Source: Rhypophila decipiens | Lineage: Eukaryota > Ascomycota > Sordariomycetes > Sordariales > Naviculisporaceae | Assembly (NCBI GenBank): GCA_033297075.1 | Contig: MU858049.1 | Location: 676,814-740,813, forward strand | Length of the DNA stretch: 64,000 bases | Direction: 5' to 3' | Part shown: piece by piece, positions 10,813-21,080 of the stretch | How the letters are laid out: each line of letters starts with the position of its first letter | Numbering within the stretch: the first letter of the stretch is position 1 | Position numbers and translations under genes: made by a program | The notes under the pieces: model-generated | Told to the model about the DNA's origin: nothing | What the model saw: only the letters and a program-made list of their open reading frames with translations | The model's database searches: none

Positions 10813-11493
10813 ATGTCCCTCCGGGCGGCCCTTCGCACTAGATCGACAATATTAGGAGACCGAACCCTCTATCTCCGCGTCAAGCCGGCGCCAAGTACCC
10901 TCTCCGAGCGACGAGCAGTGCTGCACGCGCTCAAGCAATATGGCCAAATCGAAGTCTTCAAGAAGCTCTACGACGACTCGTCCTTCATTTCAGTCGCCCG
11001 CAGTATAGCCGAGCACCGGAATATCAGAAAAGCCAGCCCGATTCAGTTCGACTACAAAGACGAAATGACTTCCGAGGCGGTGCCCGCCCCGCGAGTTGCG
11101 CTTCCCTCATCGACGAGCGCACAGACATTCACGATCGAGGCCTTTCCTGCACCTGATTATCCCCATAAAGCAGCCATCAAGAAATCCCCTCTCTATGGAC
11201 CGTGGCCGCCGGAGACCGACATATCACTCGTGACTCGGGCGCTGATGGAGGTTGTCCCCAAGGACATGGCCTGGAGGGGACTGGCGGACTGGGAGACGGG
11301 CGCCCAGATGGAAGACCCTGACGCGCGTGTCGCGTGGCTGACGTCTAAGGAGAATGCTATACAACAGCGGATATCACGAAGGGATCACAAGAAAGTGCTG
11401 GCAGATTTGGAGAAGCTCGTCAAGGGCGAGAATGGGGGAAACGATGAGGTCTACTACGGACGAAAATACCTTCCTTTGAAACCAGCAGCGTGA
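10813..11493 (+). CDS. Conserved-looking probable mitochondrial protein, 226 aa
   Basis: Single exon. The start is the ATG at 10813 in the favourable context CATCAACAATG; the open frame extends upstream only through a non-ATG codon. The N-terminus (MSLRAALRTRS) has Arg and Ser but no acidic residue, as in a mitochondrial presequence. Residues about 18-60 (LYLRVKPAPSTLSERRAVLHALKQYG, then IEVFKKLYD and FISVA) resemble the first strand-helix-strand of an RRM-like fold. The C-terminal part (residues 125-226) is hydrophilic with WPPETDIS, a long Lys/Arg/Glu helix (KENAIQQRISRRDHKKVLADLEKL) and a YYGRKYLPLKP end. I cannot name the family. A mitochondrial RNA or ribosome role is only inference from presequence and RRM-like pattern. 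Confidence 0.7.
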   Translation: MSLRAALRTRSTILGDRTLYLRVKPAPSTLSERRAVLHALKQYGQIEVFKKLYDDSSFISVARSIAEHRNIRKASPIQFDYKDEMTSEAVPAPRVALPSSTSAQTFTIEAFPAPDYPHKAAIKKSPLYGPWPPETDISLVTRALMEVVPKDMAWRGLADWETGAQMEDPDARVAWLTSKENAIQQRISRRDHKKVLADLEKLVKGENGGNDEVYYGRKYLPLKPAA

Positions 11494-12732
11494 CGGGAGG
11501 GATCGTTCAGAATACTCATCCAAGGCTGTCATCAGGAATTGCATCCCCGCGAAGGCTCGAAAATTCCGAGCTTTCGATCCGGTTCTGGTTCCTCTGCGAA
11601 GCAGGATGGTGCAAGCTTCTCCAGCCTTGCGCCGTTGCCAGACGAGCACCCTACAAGGCTGATCCGAGTCAAGAGCATGACTTTTGGTCTTCACATATCC
11701 TTGTTCAAGATCTGACCTTCCCTATCGACAAATATATGTCAAGGCCCTAATTGGTGCGCTAGATGCTCACCTCGGCGGTTCCTTGGAGAAAGCATCTTGT
11801 TCACCGCTCCGGCGGAGTCCGGCCAGCAGTTCGTGCCAGCAGATGTTAGCCCCACCTAAAGGGTCCTTTGAAACGAAACGAAACTCGTACATGTGAATAG
11901 GTCAAGGAAGCTTCTACACGTGTACTCTTCAGAAGGTATTCACATGTGCTCCTTTTCCTCTTACACAATGCTTACCTACGACCCGCAAGTGTAGTCGGCG
12001 GCCTCTGGGCCATATTGGAGTTCCACTGTGAGTTCGTATGGCAATTGGACGACAGTGGACGAGAACGTCGAGAAGCTATTGGCGTCGTCATCACCGCACC
12101 ACAAACTGCCTCTATCGGGGGCAGCTTGCACCCTGAGAACTCGGCTTGTGTGTGCCGGCAAGTTTCAGCCAATCCGGTTTCCGTAGCAGGCTGGAATTTT
12201 CTGGCTTGGCGGGAGCTCCCCCAGTTACGTCACAGCCGAATAGGGACCGACAGGGGCGCGACAAAAAACAGGTTGTTGCATGGCATCGTGTAATTCGTCG
12301 ACGACACTCGGACAACAAAGCCGTGCTTCCCACTCTTTTCCTCTTTGACCAAGCTGAAGTGAGTTTGTTGCTGGGCAGGATAAAATAGTCAATCAGATCA
12401 TAGTGTAGCATTGGTTACACACAGATTAAAGTACCCAAGAAAGATGTGCACGTAGACCAAGGCTTGGCTCCTCGTTAAGGGGACGGATACCTAGTTCTTG
12501 GCAGTATCCCGGACAGCCCAATAACCTGATGACGTCGTCACCAAGTTTGCTTGCGATCCCACCAAAGCAAGGGCTGTGCCGTGATGGCATCACATGGCTG
12601 GAGGAACCAGGTGTGGGGAGAAGTGGCTGGGCTGATCGCATCTGCCAATTATCATGATCGGCTCTGAAACAAGATCTGTACCTACGAATCGCAAGACAAG
12701 AGAAAGGGTCCTGCCTACCTGCACTTGCACTA
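11494..12732. other. Intergenic region between the 10813 and 12946 genes
   Basis: This holds the likely 3' UTR of the first gene and the upstream region of the SUR7-like gene. Short frames on both strands lack domain patterns and use non-ATG starts in most cases. Confidence 0.45.
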
Positions 12733-12754
12733 CATATAACCCAAGCTATATATC
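12733..12754 (+). promoter_or_regulatory. TATA-like elements of the SUR7/PalI-like gene
   Basis: CATATAAC at 12733-12740 and CTATATATC at 12746-12754 lie about 200 bp upstream of the ATG at 12946. They are followed by a CT-rich tract (CTTCCTTTCTTCTTCT), the usual core-promoter layout in filamentous ascomycetes. Confidence 0.4.
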
Positions 12755-12945
12755 GCCAGGCACACACACACTTCCTTTCTTCTTCTATTCGTTCTTCCAA
12801 GTCAGACAGATAATCTCTTTTCCTACATCAACTTTGCGTGAGCTGCCAGCCCGTCGATTTCGAGGGTCTGTCCATCCAGCCTCGGGGAATAACACCAACA
12901 ACATCAACGACACATAGACAGTAGAGAAGAAAGGAGTATCTCAAA

Positions 12946-13852
12946 ATGGCCCGAACAGGCTTCTTCCACCACATCGGCACGTTCCTGCTGCTATCAGCCA
13001 CGATCCTCCTGATCGTGACCTGTATCTCGGCACCAGTCGTGAACAACATTGCCCTCTTGCACGTCGACTTTGGCGACAACAGCCGGTCGTCCTTTTTCGA
13101 CAGGACGAGCGTCAACTTTGGCACCTTTGGCTGGTGCGAGACCCGCAATGATGCTCCGTAAGTTCCTAACCTAAAAGAAACTCACTCCCTCTCGTTCTTT
13201 CCCATCACTAACTTTGTGGCTTTTCAGCGATGACTGCACCAACTCGCGACTGGGCTACTCCCCATACACAGCCATAACCCGCGCCATGGGCAACAACGGC
13301 GAGAACATCGACGATTCCGACATTGACCTCGGCGGAATCGACGACGACGGCAACATCCGCGTCACCAACGACGGAGACCGCGCAGCAGCCGTCACCACGC
13401 GCAAACTCACCAAGGCCATGGTCCTCCACCCCATTGCGTGCGGCCTAAACTTTATCGCTTTCATGCTCGCCCTCGGCGCAGGCATGGTCGGCTCACTCCT
13501 CGCCAGCATGGTTGCCCTCTTGGCCTTCTTGACCACCGCCGTGGTGATGATTATCGACTTTGTCATGTTCAGCATTGTCCGCTCGCATGTGGATGACTGG
13601 ACTGGCGGCGCTGAGGATCGCGGGACTACGGGCAATGGGCTGGTTGTGCAGAGCCATTATGGTGCTGCTGCTTGGACTACCCTTGCTAGTGCGATTTGCT
13701 CGTTGCTGGGGACTATTGTTGTCTTCTTTACTTGCTGCTCTGGCCGGTTGCATAAGAGACGCCAATCTAGGGGTGTCGCGGCTGGCCCCAAGACGGATTA
13801 CGGTGTTCCTGCTACTAGGACGAGGCGGAGAAAGAGATTCGGTATTTTCTAA
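12946..13852 (+). CDS. SUR7/PalI-family membrane protein, 278 aa
   Basis: Two exons, 12946-13157 and 13228-13852, flank a 70-nt intron (GTAAGT..CAG, branch word CTAAC); splicing joins NDAP to DDCTNSRLGY in frame. The layout is that of the SUR7/PalI family: TM1 at residues about 8-30, a long extracellular loop with a Trp-Cys pair (GWCE, residues 65-68) and a further Cys (CTNSRLGY), then TM2 about 136-158, TM3 about 159-188 and TM4 about 216-239, and a short basic cytosolic tail (RTRRRKRFGIF). Family members act in the ambient-pH signalling complex (PalI) or in eisosome/plasma-membrane domains (SUR7); sequence reading alone does not separate these roles. The acidic Asp/Gly-rich stretch (residues 95-120) in the first loop is an individual feature. 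The C-terminal Arg cluster fits a positive-inside cytosolic end. Confidence 0.85.
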
Positions 13853-14452
13853 ATGGAATCATCCCGAATCGACAGAGGAGAGAGTTTGAGCTGGGTGGAT
13901 GAGAAGATATCTCTCGTGTGAGATGAATGTTTAATGTATTGTGCTTGGGAAGTGCACAGGTTTGAGATTGAGGTGTTGGACGGATGAGACTTTCTGTCCA
14001 CCTGGACGAGACGATGATGAAATGAGCTTTGCTTTGGTTTTTTTTCTTCTTCTTCTGGTATATTCTTGATACCTCACATACCGATCCTTACTTTTTACTA
14101 CATACTTTTTCCTGTTGGTATTATATCATCACTCTTATTAGTCTAATACCCATACATACCCCTTTCTATTGGCATCTTTGCCTGAAAGACAAATAAACGA
14201 TACTCTACATATTTTAAACTCTTCCCTGTTCCGAGATTATCATGGCAGCGTTGAATAATTACTCGACCAGCTGTTCAATTGCAACATGTTCATTTATGCG
14301 TGTTACTGTCTTTTGATAACGGCGTCGTGCTTGGGGGTGTTGTGGTCATGAACTCGTGATGGCGGGGTGTCACAGTCATACCCACATTTCAGCAAGTGAA
14401 CCTTGGCTACTGCACTTTCCTCTCATCCCCGATCTCGACAATCAGAGCTTCT
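13853..14452. other. Intergenic: 3' UTR of SUR7-like gene and promoter of molybdate transporter
   Basis: A T-rich stretch with TTCTTCTTCT and AATAAA-like words follows the SUR7-like stop. No coding frame is seen. Confidence 0.5.
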
Positions 14453-14463
14453 TATATATATAA
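14453..14463 (+). promoter_or_regulatory. TATA box of the molybdate transporter gene
   Basis: TATATATATAA at 14453-14463 lies about 80 bp upstream of the ATG at 14541, an appropriate distance for a short 5' UTR. Confidence 0.5.
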
Positions 14464-14540
14464 GATTTATCAACATGCAATGAGTAATCTCATCCAACTC
14501 TACATCTCTTTCATATTCTGTATAATACTGACGGCACGGC

Positions 14541-16400
14541 ATGGTCTGGTTCTCCGAGATGACGGCCCGGCTCGGGCGAGTGAACCGGTATAATCTCGGC
14601 ACTCTCCGGGAGTCGCCTGCGGCCGAGATCTCCGGGGCTCTCGGCGACCTGGGGACTCTGCTCCCGCTCATGATCGCGCTCGCCATTCACGGCTCTATCG
14701 ATCTGCCCACGACTTTGGTTTTTACGGGGGTGTTTAATGTAATTACCGGGGCCGTATTTGGCATTCCTTTGCCGGTTCAGCCTATGAAGGTACTCTCATA
14801 ATCTCATTGCTGTTTCTTCATTTCTTGCTAACATGCACAAACCTGCAAGGCAATAGCAGCAGCAGCTATATCCCAAAAATCCTCCCTCGCCGAAACAACA
14901 GCAGCAGGCGGCTGGGTCGGTTTCGCCATCTTGCTCCTCAACATGACCGGCTTGATCCGCTGGCTAACAGCAGCAATCCCCGTCCCGATAGTCAAAGGCA
15001 TCCAGCTCGGCGCCGGGCTCCAACTCATCATCTCTGCAGGATCTTCTCTGATCCTCCCCCTGGAATGGCTCTTTCCCCTGCTCGACAACCGCACCTGGGC
15101 TCTTTTGTCGTTTTTAGCCCTGCTTTTTGTTGCGCCCTCGGGACTGGACGTAAAGAAACCGCGACCGTTTGCTCTCCTGTTGTTTATTTTTGGGATCTGC
15201 TTTTCGCTCCTTAGTATTGGGATGATGGAATCCGGGCATGGAGCTCCGTCCCTTCCGTTTTTGTCGATATGGCGCCCCAAAATCAACATCCCAGCGTTCA
15301 TGTCACCTGCGAGTATAGGCATGGCTCTTTCTCAGCTCCCGTTGACGACTCTTAACTCTATCATTGCGGTTTGTGCTCTAGGCGAGCATCTCTTTCCTCC
15401 TCCAGCTCCAGCGATATTACCCGCCCCTGTGTCCGCATCACCGGCCTCGGCGGTTTCGCCCTCAAGTCCGTCCCCAAGCCCACCATCGACAACAACCCTA
15501 GGAATCTCCGTCTCCCTAATGAACCTTTTGGCTTGCTTTTTCGGATGTATGCCGGTATGTCACGGCTCAGGCGGTCTCGCAGCACAATACAGATTCGGAG
15601 CCAGGAGCGGGGCGAGTATCATTCTGCTAGGGTTGTTCAAGATTGCTCTGGGGGTGCTTCTGGGAAACTCGCTGATTGATTTGTTGGGTTTTTTTCCGAG
15701 GGGGTTTTTGGGGGTTATGGTTCTCGCCGCTGGATTGGAATTGGCTCGCGCCGGTGGTGTTGGGTTGAATGACGGGGCGCCGGATCTTTTTCTTTCGGAA
15801 CGGGAGGAGGAGGAGGAGGGCCAAACTGCCGAGGATGATTATGACGATGGTGAAAGCGGGAATTCCGATGATGGCAACAGCGATACTCGCGGGCTTGGTA
15901 TTATTCATTCTACGTCTGCTAATGATCGGACATGGAGGGGGGAACAGACTCGGCAAGGAAGGGATCATAACATGGCGACAAGGACCGGTTTCAAGCAACA
16001 GGGACCAAGGCAACGGATCGTATCCGAAGATGAGCGGAACGAGCGCTGGACGGTGATGCTCATGACAGCCGGAGGAATCTTGGCCTTCAAGAATGACGCT
16101 ATTGGCTTTGTGGCCGGTCTCCTTTGTCATTGGGCGTATCGATTTGCTACGGCCGGGTCGGATTCTGCTAATTGTGGTAATTGGGAATGTGAAGATGAAG
16201 AGTCTGCTATGGGGATTAATACTTCTACTGCTACACCTGGACCTGGGTTACACAGGAGACGGCGGGTATCTCATTCGGCTGGTCCAGCTGGGCGTAGGAG
16301 TTATTTGTCGGGTCGGCGGAGGACGAGGTTGAGAAAGACGAGGTCACAGAGCCGGACGCAGACCCGGACGGAGGAGAGTCCGTTGTTGGGTTCGGATTAG
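14541..16400 (+). CDS. MOT1-type molybdate transporter, 599 aa
   Basis: Two exons, 14541-14789 and 14850-16400, with a 60-nt intron (GTACTC..CAAG, branch word GCTAAC). Family hallmarks of the sulfate-transporter-like MOT1 proteins are clear: EISGALGDLGTLLP at residues 29-42, IPLPVQPMKAIAAAAIS across the splice junction, the first signature QLPLTTLNS at 245-253 and the second, CHGSGGLAAQYRFGARSG, at 320-337. About ten hydrophobic segments follow the family layout. MOT1 proteins take up molybdate for molybdenum-cofactor enzymes such as nitrate reductase. Two additions stand out: a Pro/Ser/Ala-rich insert (about 265-299) between the signatures, and a long acidic Glu/Asp/Gly loop (about 400-450) before the last membrane segment. 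The tail is Arg/Ser-rich and probably disordered. Plasma membrane or vacuole location is not resolved. Confidence 0.9.
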
Positions 16401-17050
16401 AAGCCATCTCATCCAATGAACTCACCGACGGCATAATTACTAGAAGCTGTTGAAGTTGAGAGTGGTCTAGGTCTACTGGTGAATGGATACTCTGGGAGCA
16501 TTCAGTCACCGAGACTCAATAGTGGTGACAGATTTCGAGGCTGAGAGGTTGATCGATATCTAGGCAATCGGGTTCCACGCACATACCTAGGCATCTACCC
16601 GGGATATTGTTAATACGCATTGTACTTTTGACCCGATGAGCTTGACTTGCCATCAGATCAAGCGGTGTTCTGTTCTACGATGAATAAAATGTGTGTACTG
16701 TTGTCTCGTACCCAGTTCACCGCAATTCCTCGGTCAGTCCCAGCTGAAAACGTAAGTGGCTCGCTCAGTGCGTAGTTTCACCCAGGCCCACCACCTACGT
16801 GGTAGATGCCTTGCAGAAGCTGAGACTTGACCGGCATTCTGACCGGCACACCGGCACTTGATTAGTTCGGAGAGGATTCGACGGTGTGGAGATATCCCCG
16901 AGCCGGGCTTATCGGAGACGGAGCGTGGTTGCCCCGCAATTGCGTTACATTACGGGTACTAAACAACACAATGCCTCCTTCGTCGTTTGAACTTCTTGAA
17001 TGGTGGAAGATTAGTTAGTAAATTGTTCGGGACCTTATCAGAGGTCAGGA
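16401..17050. other. Intergenic between molybdate transporter and phosphatase genes
   Basis: No coding frame. The 3' part is the promoter of the phosphatase gene; the rest includes the transporter 3' UTR. Confidence 0.5.
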
Positions 17051-17057
17051 TATAAAA
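17051..17057 (+). promoter_or_regulatory. TATA box of the tyrosine phosphatase gene
   Basis: TATAAAA at 17051-17057 lies 48 bp upstream of an in-frame ATG (17099) and 207 bp upstream of the preferred ATG (17258). Where transcription starts decides which one is used. Confidence 0.5.
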
Positions 17058-17257
17058 CTCAGGAAGGTCCTCACCGGTGTGAAAAGTTCAAACAGCCGAT
17101 GCCGGTCGACATCCGTAACCTTATTCAACCACCGAGATCCACAGCATCATTGCCTTCACTTGAGAGGCCGAGAGAACAAGAACTATACTCACAACCACGT
17201 ACCTCACGCACCAAGTATTCCAAACCTCAAAGACCACAAACAAAAGATACAACCAAG

Positions 17258-18206
17258 ATGTCTCCCCTCTCCGTCGACGAGCTACGCACTCTGGCCTGGA
17301 CAGACGTGACCAACCCGCTCGAGGAATCCCAAGTCTCCGCCGCCTTCCAAACAAACCCCTTCGTCTACGTCCCGGGCACCTTCAATACCCCTGACATTGG
17401 CCTAATCCCCGGAAACCCCCAAGTCAGACCAGGCTATGTCTTCCGCACCGGCTTCCTCTCCCGCCTCACTCCCGAGGGCAAGGAATTCCTCTCCTCCAAG
17501 CTAGGCATCAAGAAGATCTTTGATCTCCGCTCGCAGGAGGAGCATACCCGTGACCCTGATCCGGAGGATATTCCTGGTGTCGAGGTCAAGTGGACGACCC
17601 CCAAGGAACAGGAAGCTCATGCCGACTTGAGCCTCTTTATTGAGGGCGAGGGCGAGAAGGGGTATGCCAAGATGTATATGGATGTCTTGGACGAGTATCG
17701 CGACAATATCCGGATGGTGTTGGAGCATATTCAGGACAATTCAAACGAGCCGTTTGTTTTTCATTGCACAGGTAAAGAACCAGCAACTCCTTTTTTTTTC
17801 CCAATCTTGTTTGAGTACAACAATAACCTGGTCAAGAACTAGACTACCTATCAACTAACTCTGAGATGCAGCCGGCCGCGATCGCACCGGAGTTCTGTCA
17901 GGCCTCCTGCTGACCCTTGCCGGCGCAGACATCGACACTGTCATCCTGGACTTTATGCTCTCCCGCATCGGCACCGAGCCCGCCCGGGAGCAGCTGATGG
18001 AATTTGCCAAGAAAGGCGCCGTAGCGGACAGCATCGACACCCCTGGCTTCAGGAACCTGACCAATCTGCGTCCCAAGAGCTGGATGGCCTTTGTCGAGGC
18101 CGCCGAGAAGGAGTATGGTGGCTTCGAGGGCTATGTCACCAAGAGCTTGGGCTTCTCGGAGGACGAGCTGGCGGCTATCAAGCGGAATCTTACTTTGGCG
18201 AACTGA
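17258..18206 (+). CDS. HCxxGxxR protein-tyrosine phosphatase (Tyr_phosphatase3 type), 282 aa
   Basis: Two exons, 17258-17771 and 17872-18206, with a 100-nt intron (GTAAAG..GCAG, branch word CTAAC) that splits the active-site loop. The joined loop HCTAGRDRTG at residues 169-178 has the nucleophile Cys170 and phosphate-binding Arg176. Upstream elements fit the bacterial/fungal Tyr_phosphatase3 family: GYVFRTGFLSRLTPEG (about 66-82) and KKIFDLRSQEEH with its Asp-Leu-Arg motif. The C-terminal helix bundle includes DFMLSRIGTEPAREQL. Family members act on phosphotyrosine or phosphoinositide substrates; the substrate here is unknown. I chose ATG 17258 because the preceding stretch (ACCACAAACAAAAGATACAACCAAG) looks like an untranslated leader. 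An in-frame ATG at 17099 would add 53 Arg/Ser/Pro-rich residues. The last ~50 coding bases and the 3' UTR are duplicated immediately downstream. Confidence 0.85.
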
Positions 18207-18353
18207 GCTATAGTACGGACTACCTGATGCTCATGCTGACTCACGCGGTGTTTGGGATCTCGAAGGATGAGCTGGTCGACTATCAAGCGGAATCTTGCTT
18301 GAACTGAGGTTAGGTATGGAATACCTCATTTTCATTTTGGCTCAGTGCAGTGT
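18149..18353 (+). repeat. Tandem duplication of the phosphatase 3' end
   Basis: Copy A (18149-18252) covers the last 19 codons, stop codon and ~45 bp of 3' UTR. Copy B (18254-18353) repeats it with substitutions and small indels. Shared landmarks in the same order are GAGCTGG, CTATCAAGCGGAATCTT, GAACTGAG, GGACTACCT/GGAATACCT, TCATTTT or TCATGCT, GGCTCA/GACTCA and GTG TTT. Copy B contains indels that break the frame, so it is non-coding. Confidence 0.85.
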
Positions 18354-18518
18354 TTCAGTCATCTGCCTAGAGAATGATAGTTAGAGGCTTATTTCGCATC
18401 GAAGATCAAGACGTGTCAAGCCAGCCGAGTTGCAAGTTAGCCAAATATAAGCAAATATCAAGTCAAATAAACCAAAAAGCAACAAGTGAGGCCCAAAGTG
18501 AGTTGGCCATTGTGACAG

Positions 18519-18532
18519 GGTTAGGGTTAGGT
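18519..18532 (+). repeat. Short telomere-like motif (two TTAGGG units)
   Basis: GGGTTAGGGTTAGG is two copies of the standard filamentous-fungal telomere hexamer inside a non-coding, CAAGTC-rich stretch. It is too short to be more than suggestive. Confidence 0.35.
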
Positions 18533-19365
18533 ATGGCCAGTCAAATTCACCCCTCAGCCAGATTGCTTCCGAATGCCCTCAAGCAAGCCAACTTGCAAGT
18601 CCTGACTCTTGACTTGCATTGATCCTTGGTCTAGCAACAGCCAACTTCATTCCCATTTTGACCCTGCGTCACCGACGCCCACGGTGATGGTTCATCATGT
18701 GTATACTTGAACGTATCCGTAATGCGGTGTAGAATACGGATATTCGGCTCATGCTGCTGTCTCAAACCCGGTTACACCACAATCTAAGCCATGCCTAATG
18801 CCATCACTTTGTGTCTCGCTTCGAAGCTTGCTTGTGTTTCTCATCAAGCCTCGACCCGACCCTCCAGTAGTCAAGCCACCACCAGCCGCTGCATATGACA
18901 TCATACGCAGCGGCCCAAGTGGCGCCCAGCCACAGCAGCCCGCTAGCCCATTATCGCCAGCCAATCAGAGAGCAGGTCTTAGACGAGATATGACGCAGGG
19001 TTCGTCAGGGTCCATCTGCCATCCCGACTTCCAACTTCAGGGTCCTCATGCCCAGCCTACAGTTCGACGCTTGAGGGTCTGAAAAAGCAGGTTTGTGGCT
19101 AATAAGCTCTGCTTTTTGTTTTGATGTGGTGTGAACATGGTCAGAAGACCAGGTAATTTATCGAGGAGAACCGGAATCCCTTCCTGCATACGCAGCTCCA
19201 TTTCAATCTTGGGTTGGATTGAGTGTGTGTCAAACACCACAAGGCTTTGATGTCATGGCCTTTGATCATTGGTGTTAAGCGACCACCCTGACACACAATG
19301 GCAAGATGACGTTGTATCTGATCCTGTTTAGGAAAACAAGATAGTTCATATCAGACAAGAACTAT
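18533..19365. other. Intergenic between phosphatase and small basic protein
   Basis: No recognisable coding frame. The region contains repeated CAAGTC/TTGCAAGT words that also occur near 6670. Confidence 0.4.
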
Positions 19366-19374
19366 TATATATAA
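19366..19374 (+). promoter_or_regulatory. TATA box of the small basic protein gene
   Basis: TATATAAC lies about 150 bp upstream of the ATG at 19523, followed by an A/C-rich leader (many CAA/ACC words) typical of highly expressed fungal genes. Confidence 0.45.
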
Positions 19375-19522
19375 CTCTTGTCTCTCCGCTCAAACTCAAT
19401 AATCAATTCTCATCATCATCAAACCAAAACAAGCAATACAACCTCAAAGCAAAAACATCACTTTGATAACCACCAAACCAAGACATCTCAACCAAAACCA
19501 ACCCTCCCCAAAACAAGTCAAA

Positions 19523-19870
19523 ATGTTCGGCTCCCACCACACAAGAACAACACACACAACAACCGCCGCCCCCCGCCGGCGCGGTCTCTTCTCCCGTCGC
19601 GCACCGGTTACCCACACAGTCCCAGTACACACCACCCGCCGCAAAACCCGCGGCGCCGGCCTCTTTTCTCGCCGCGCGCCCAGAGCCGCTCACCACCACA
19701 CAACCGTCACGCCGGTTGTCCACCACAAGCGCAAGCCCTCCATGAGCGACAAGATCTCCGGCGCCCTCCTGAAACTAAAAGGCACGCTGACCGGTCGTCC
19801 CGGACAAAAAGCTGCGGGCACGAGAAGAATGCATGGCACTGATGGGCGCGGTTCGAGAAGGAGGTGGTAA
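19523..19870 (+). CDS. Small, very basic protein with GLFSRRAP repeat, 115 aa
   Basis: Single exon from an ATG at 19523 (context CAAAATG) to TAA. The protein is extremely rich in Arg, His and Thr with almost no acidic residues. The octamer GLFSRRAP occurs twice (residues about 20-28 and 46-53) in tandem-like segments RRRGLFSRRAP and GAGLFSRRAP. The C-terminal part is the more ordered-looking block: KRKPSMSDKISGALLKLKG (amphipathic helix), TLTGRPGQKAA and GTRRMHGTDGRGSRRRW. I believe the C-terminal block recurs in other small filamentous-fungal proteins of unknown function, but this is memory and unverified. A strong-looking promoter and leader suggest abundant expression, possibly stress- or development-linked; that is inference. 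DNA- or RNA-binding is conceivable from charge alone. Confidence 0.75.
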   Translation: MFGSHHTRTTHTTTAAPRRRGLFSRRAPVTHTVPVHTTRRKTRGAGLFSRRAPRAAHHHTTVTPVVHHKRKPSMSDKISGALLKLKGTLTGRPGQKAAGTRRMHGTDGRGSRRRW

Positions 19871-20562
19871 ATTACATCACATACCGTAATTTACCTACCC
19901 TCAGCAGGCAACAGCACAGAGGGCAATCATCATGATAGCCTGTAATGAACAACAATACCACAAACAACTGGCTTCCATGGTTATTAGGGCGATATTTCTT
20001 TTGTCACATTCACATATTTTGTTTGGGCGGCCTGTACGATACCAGGATTTTTGATATGAAGCGACGGGAAACGGGGGTTTGATTTCCTCTACTATTGCAT
20101 TATGATGACGACGGGACGAGTGTACTTTTATTGTAATTACTTGTATGATACCTAGCAACTACCTACTGCTTCTGCATTTTAAATAAACCATCAAACAACA
20201 AAAAATCTGCCTGTTTACTTCTTTCCCTGTGGCCCAAGGTTTCTCGATGCTCACTGTATTAATATATCATCCAAGGTATGGTGAGACTAGCTTATGGAAG
20301 CATGTACACAAATTGACGACGGACATCAATGAGTATCAATTCTAAGTCTTATAACATTACCAAACACTAGAGGTGGTTGGTCACTCAGTCACGGTAGTAC
20401 CTAATTTAGTAACAACAACAGAAAACACCAGCCAAGACACAATAAAATTGCAAAAAAGCAACAAAGCATTAATTAAAGATAAGAGCTAATCTGGTTGCTA
20501 ACCGGGTATCGTCCATATAAACGCAAACGTGAGTTCATCATTATTATCATCCATTCCATTCC
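19871..20562. other. 3' flank of the small basic protein gene, no gene seen
   Basis: AT-rich non-coding sequence with no frame of coding character. Confidence 0.5.
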
Positions 20563-20975
20563 AGCTTCCCAGATTGCGGTACAAAGCCAACCAACAGCTG
20601 TTTGAAACGGGGACGCCGATTGACGCCTGTTTCTCACAAGTTCGTGTTGCCGTACCCATCCTTGGAGAAGCCATTCCCATATTCTTCAGTGTCCCATCAT
20701 TTCGTCATTATAGCAACTCTTGGAGAAATTGTTCCCATATTCTCCAGCTTTCCATCATTTCGTCGTTGAATCAACACCGAGAAAGTTATTTCGATGCTTT
20801 TTCGGTGTCCCATAATTTCGTGGCTGTAGCAATTATTGGAAAAGTCACTTCATGGTTCTCCAGTTTCCATCCGTCGCTGTAGCAATACTTCGAACGTCGG
20901 TGCAGCATTCTCCAGCTTCCCAAATGTCGCCCTTAAGCAATACTCGAAGAAGCCATTCCGGTATTCTCTTCAGAT
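20563..20975 (+). repeat. Degenerate ~57-bp tandem repeat (minisatellite)
   Basis: Units begin near 20661, 20719, 20778, 20835, 20888 and 20943 with spacing 53-59 bp; a partial unit lies further left. The consensus elements in order are TTGGAGAAGCCATTCCCATA, TTCTCCAG, TGTCCCATCATTTCGTCG and TGTAGCAA. Units differ by 20-40%, so the array is old. It ends about 100 bp before the stop codon of the convergent gene (21081-22596, minus). Confidence 0.85.
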
Positions 20976-21080
20976 CCATCCAGGACCGCCCACTAGATAA
21001 GAAAATGTTAACACCCATAAACGCGGATCGTGGCCAAAACAATGTCGTTGGACCGCGGCAACTACGCCTCGATGTCAGAC

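Noticed and set aside
14423..16130. Possible larger gene cluster around the molybdate transporter
   Set aside because: No cofactor-synthesis or nitrate-assimilation gene lies nearby, so no metabolic cluster is supported.
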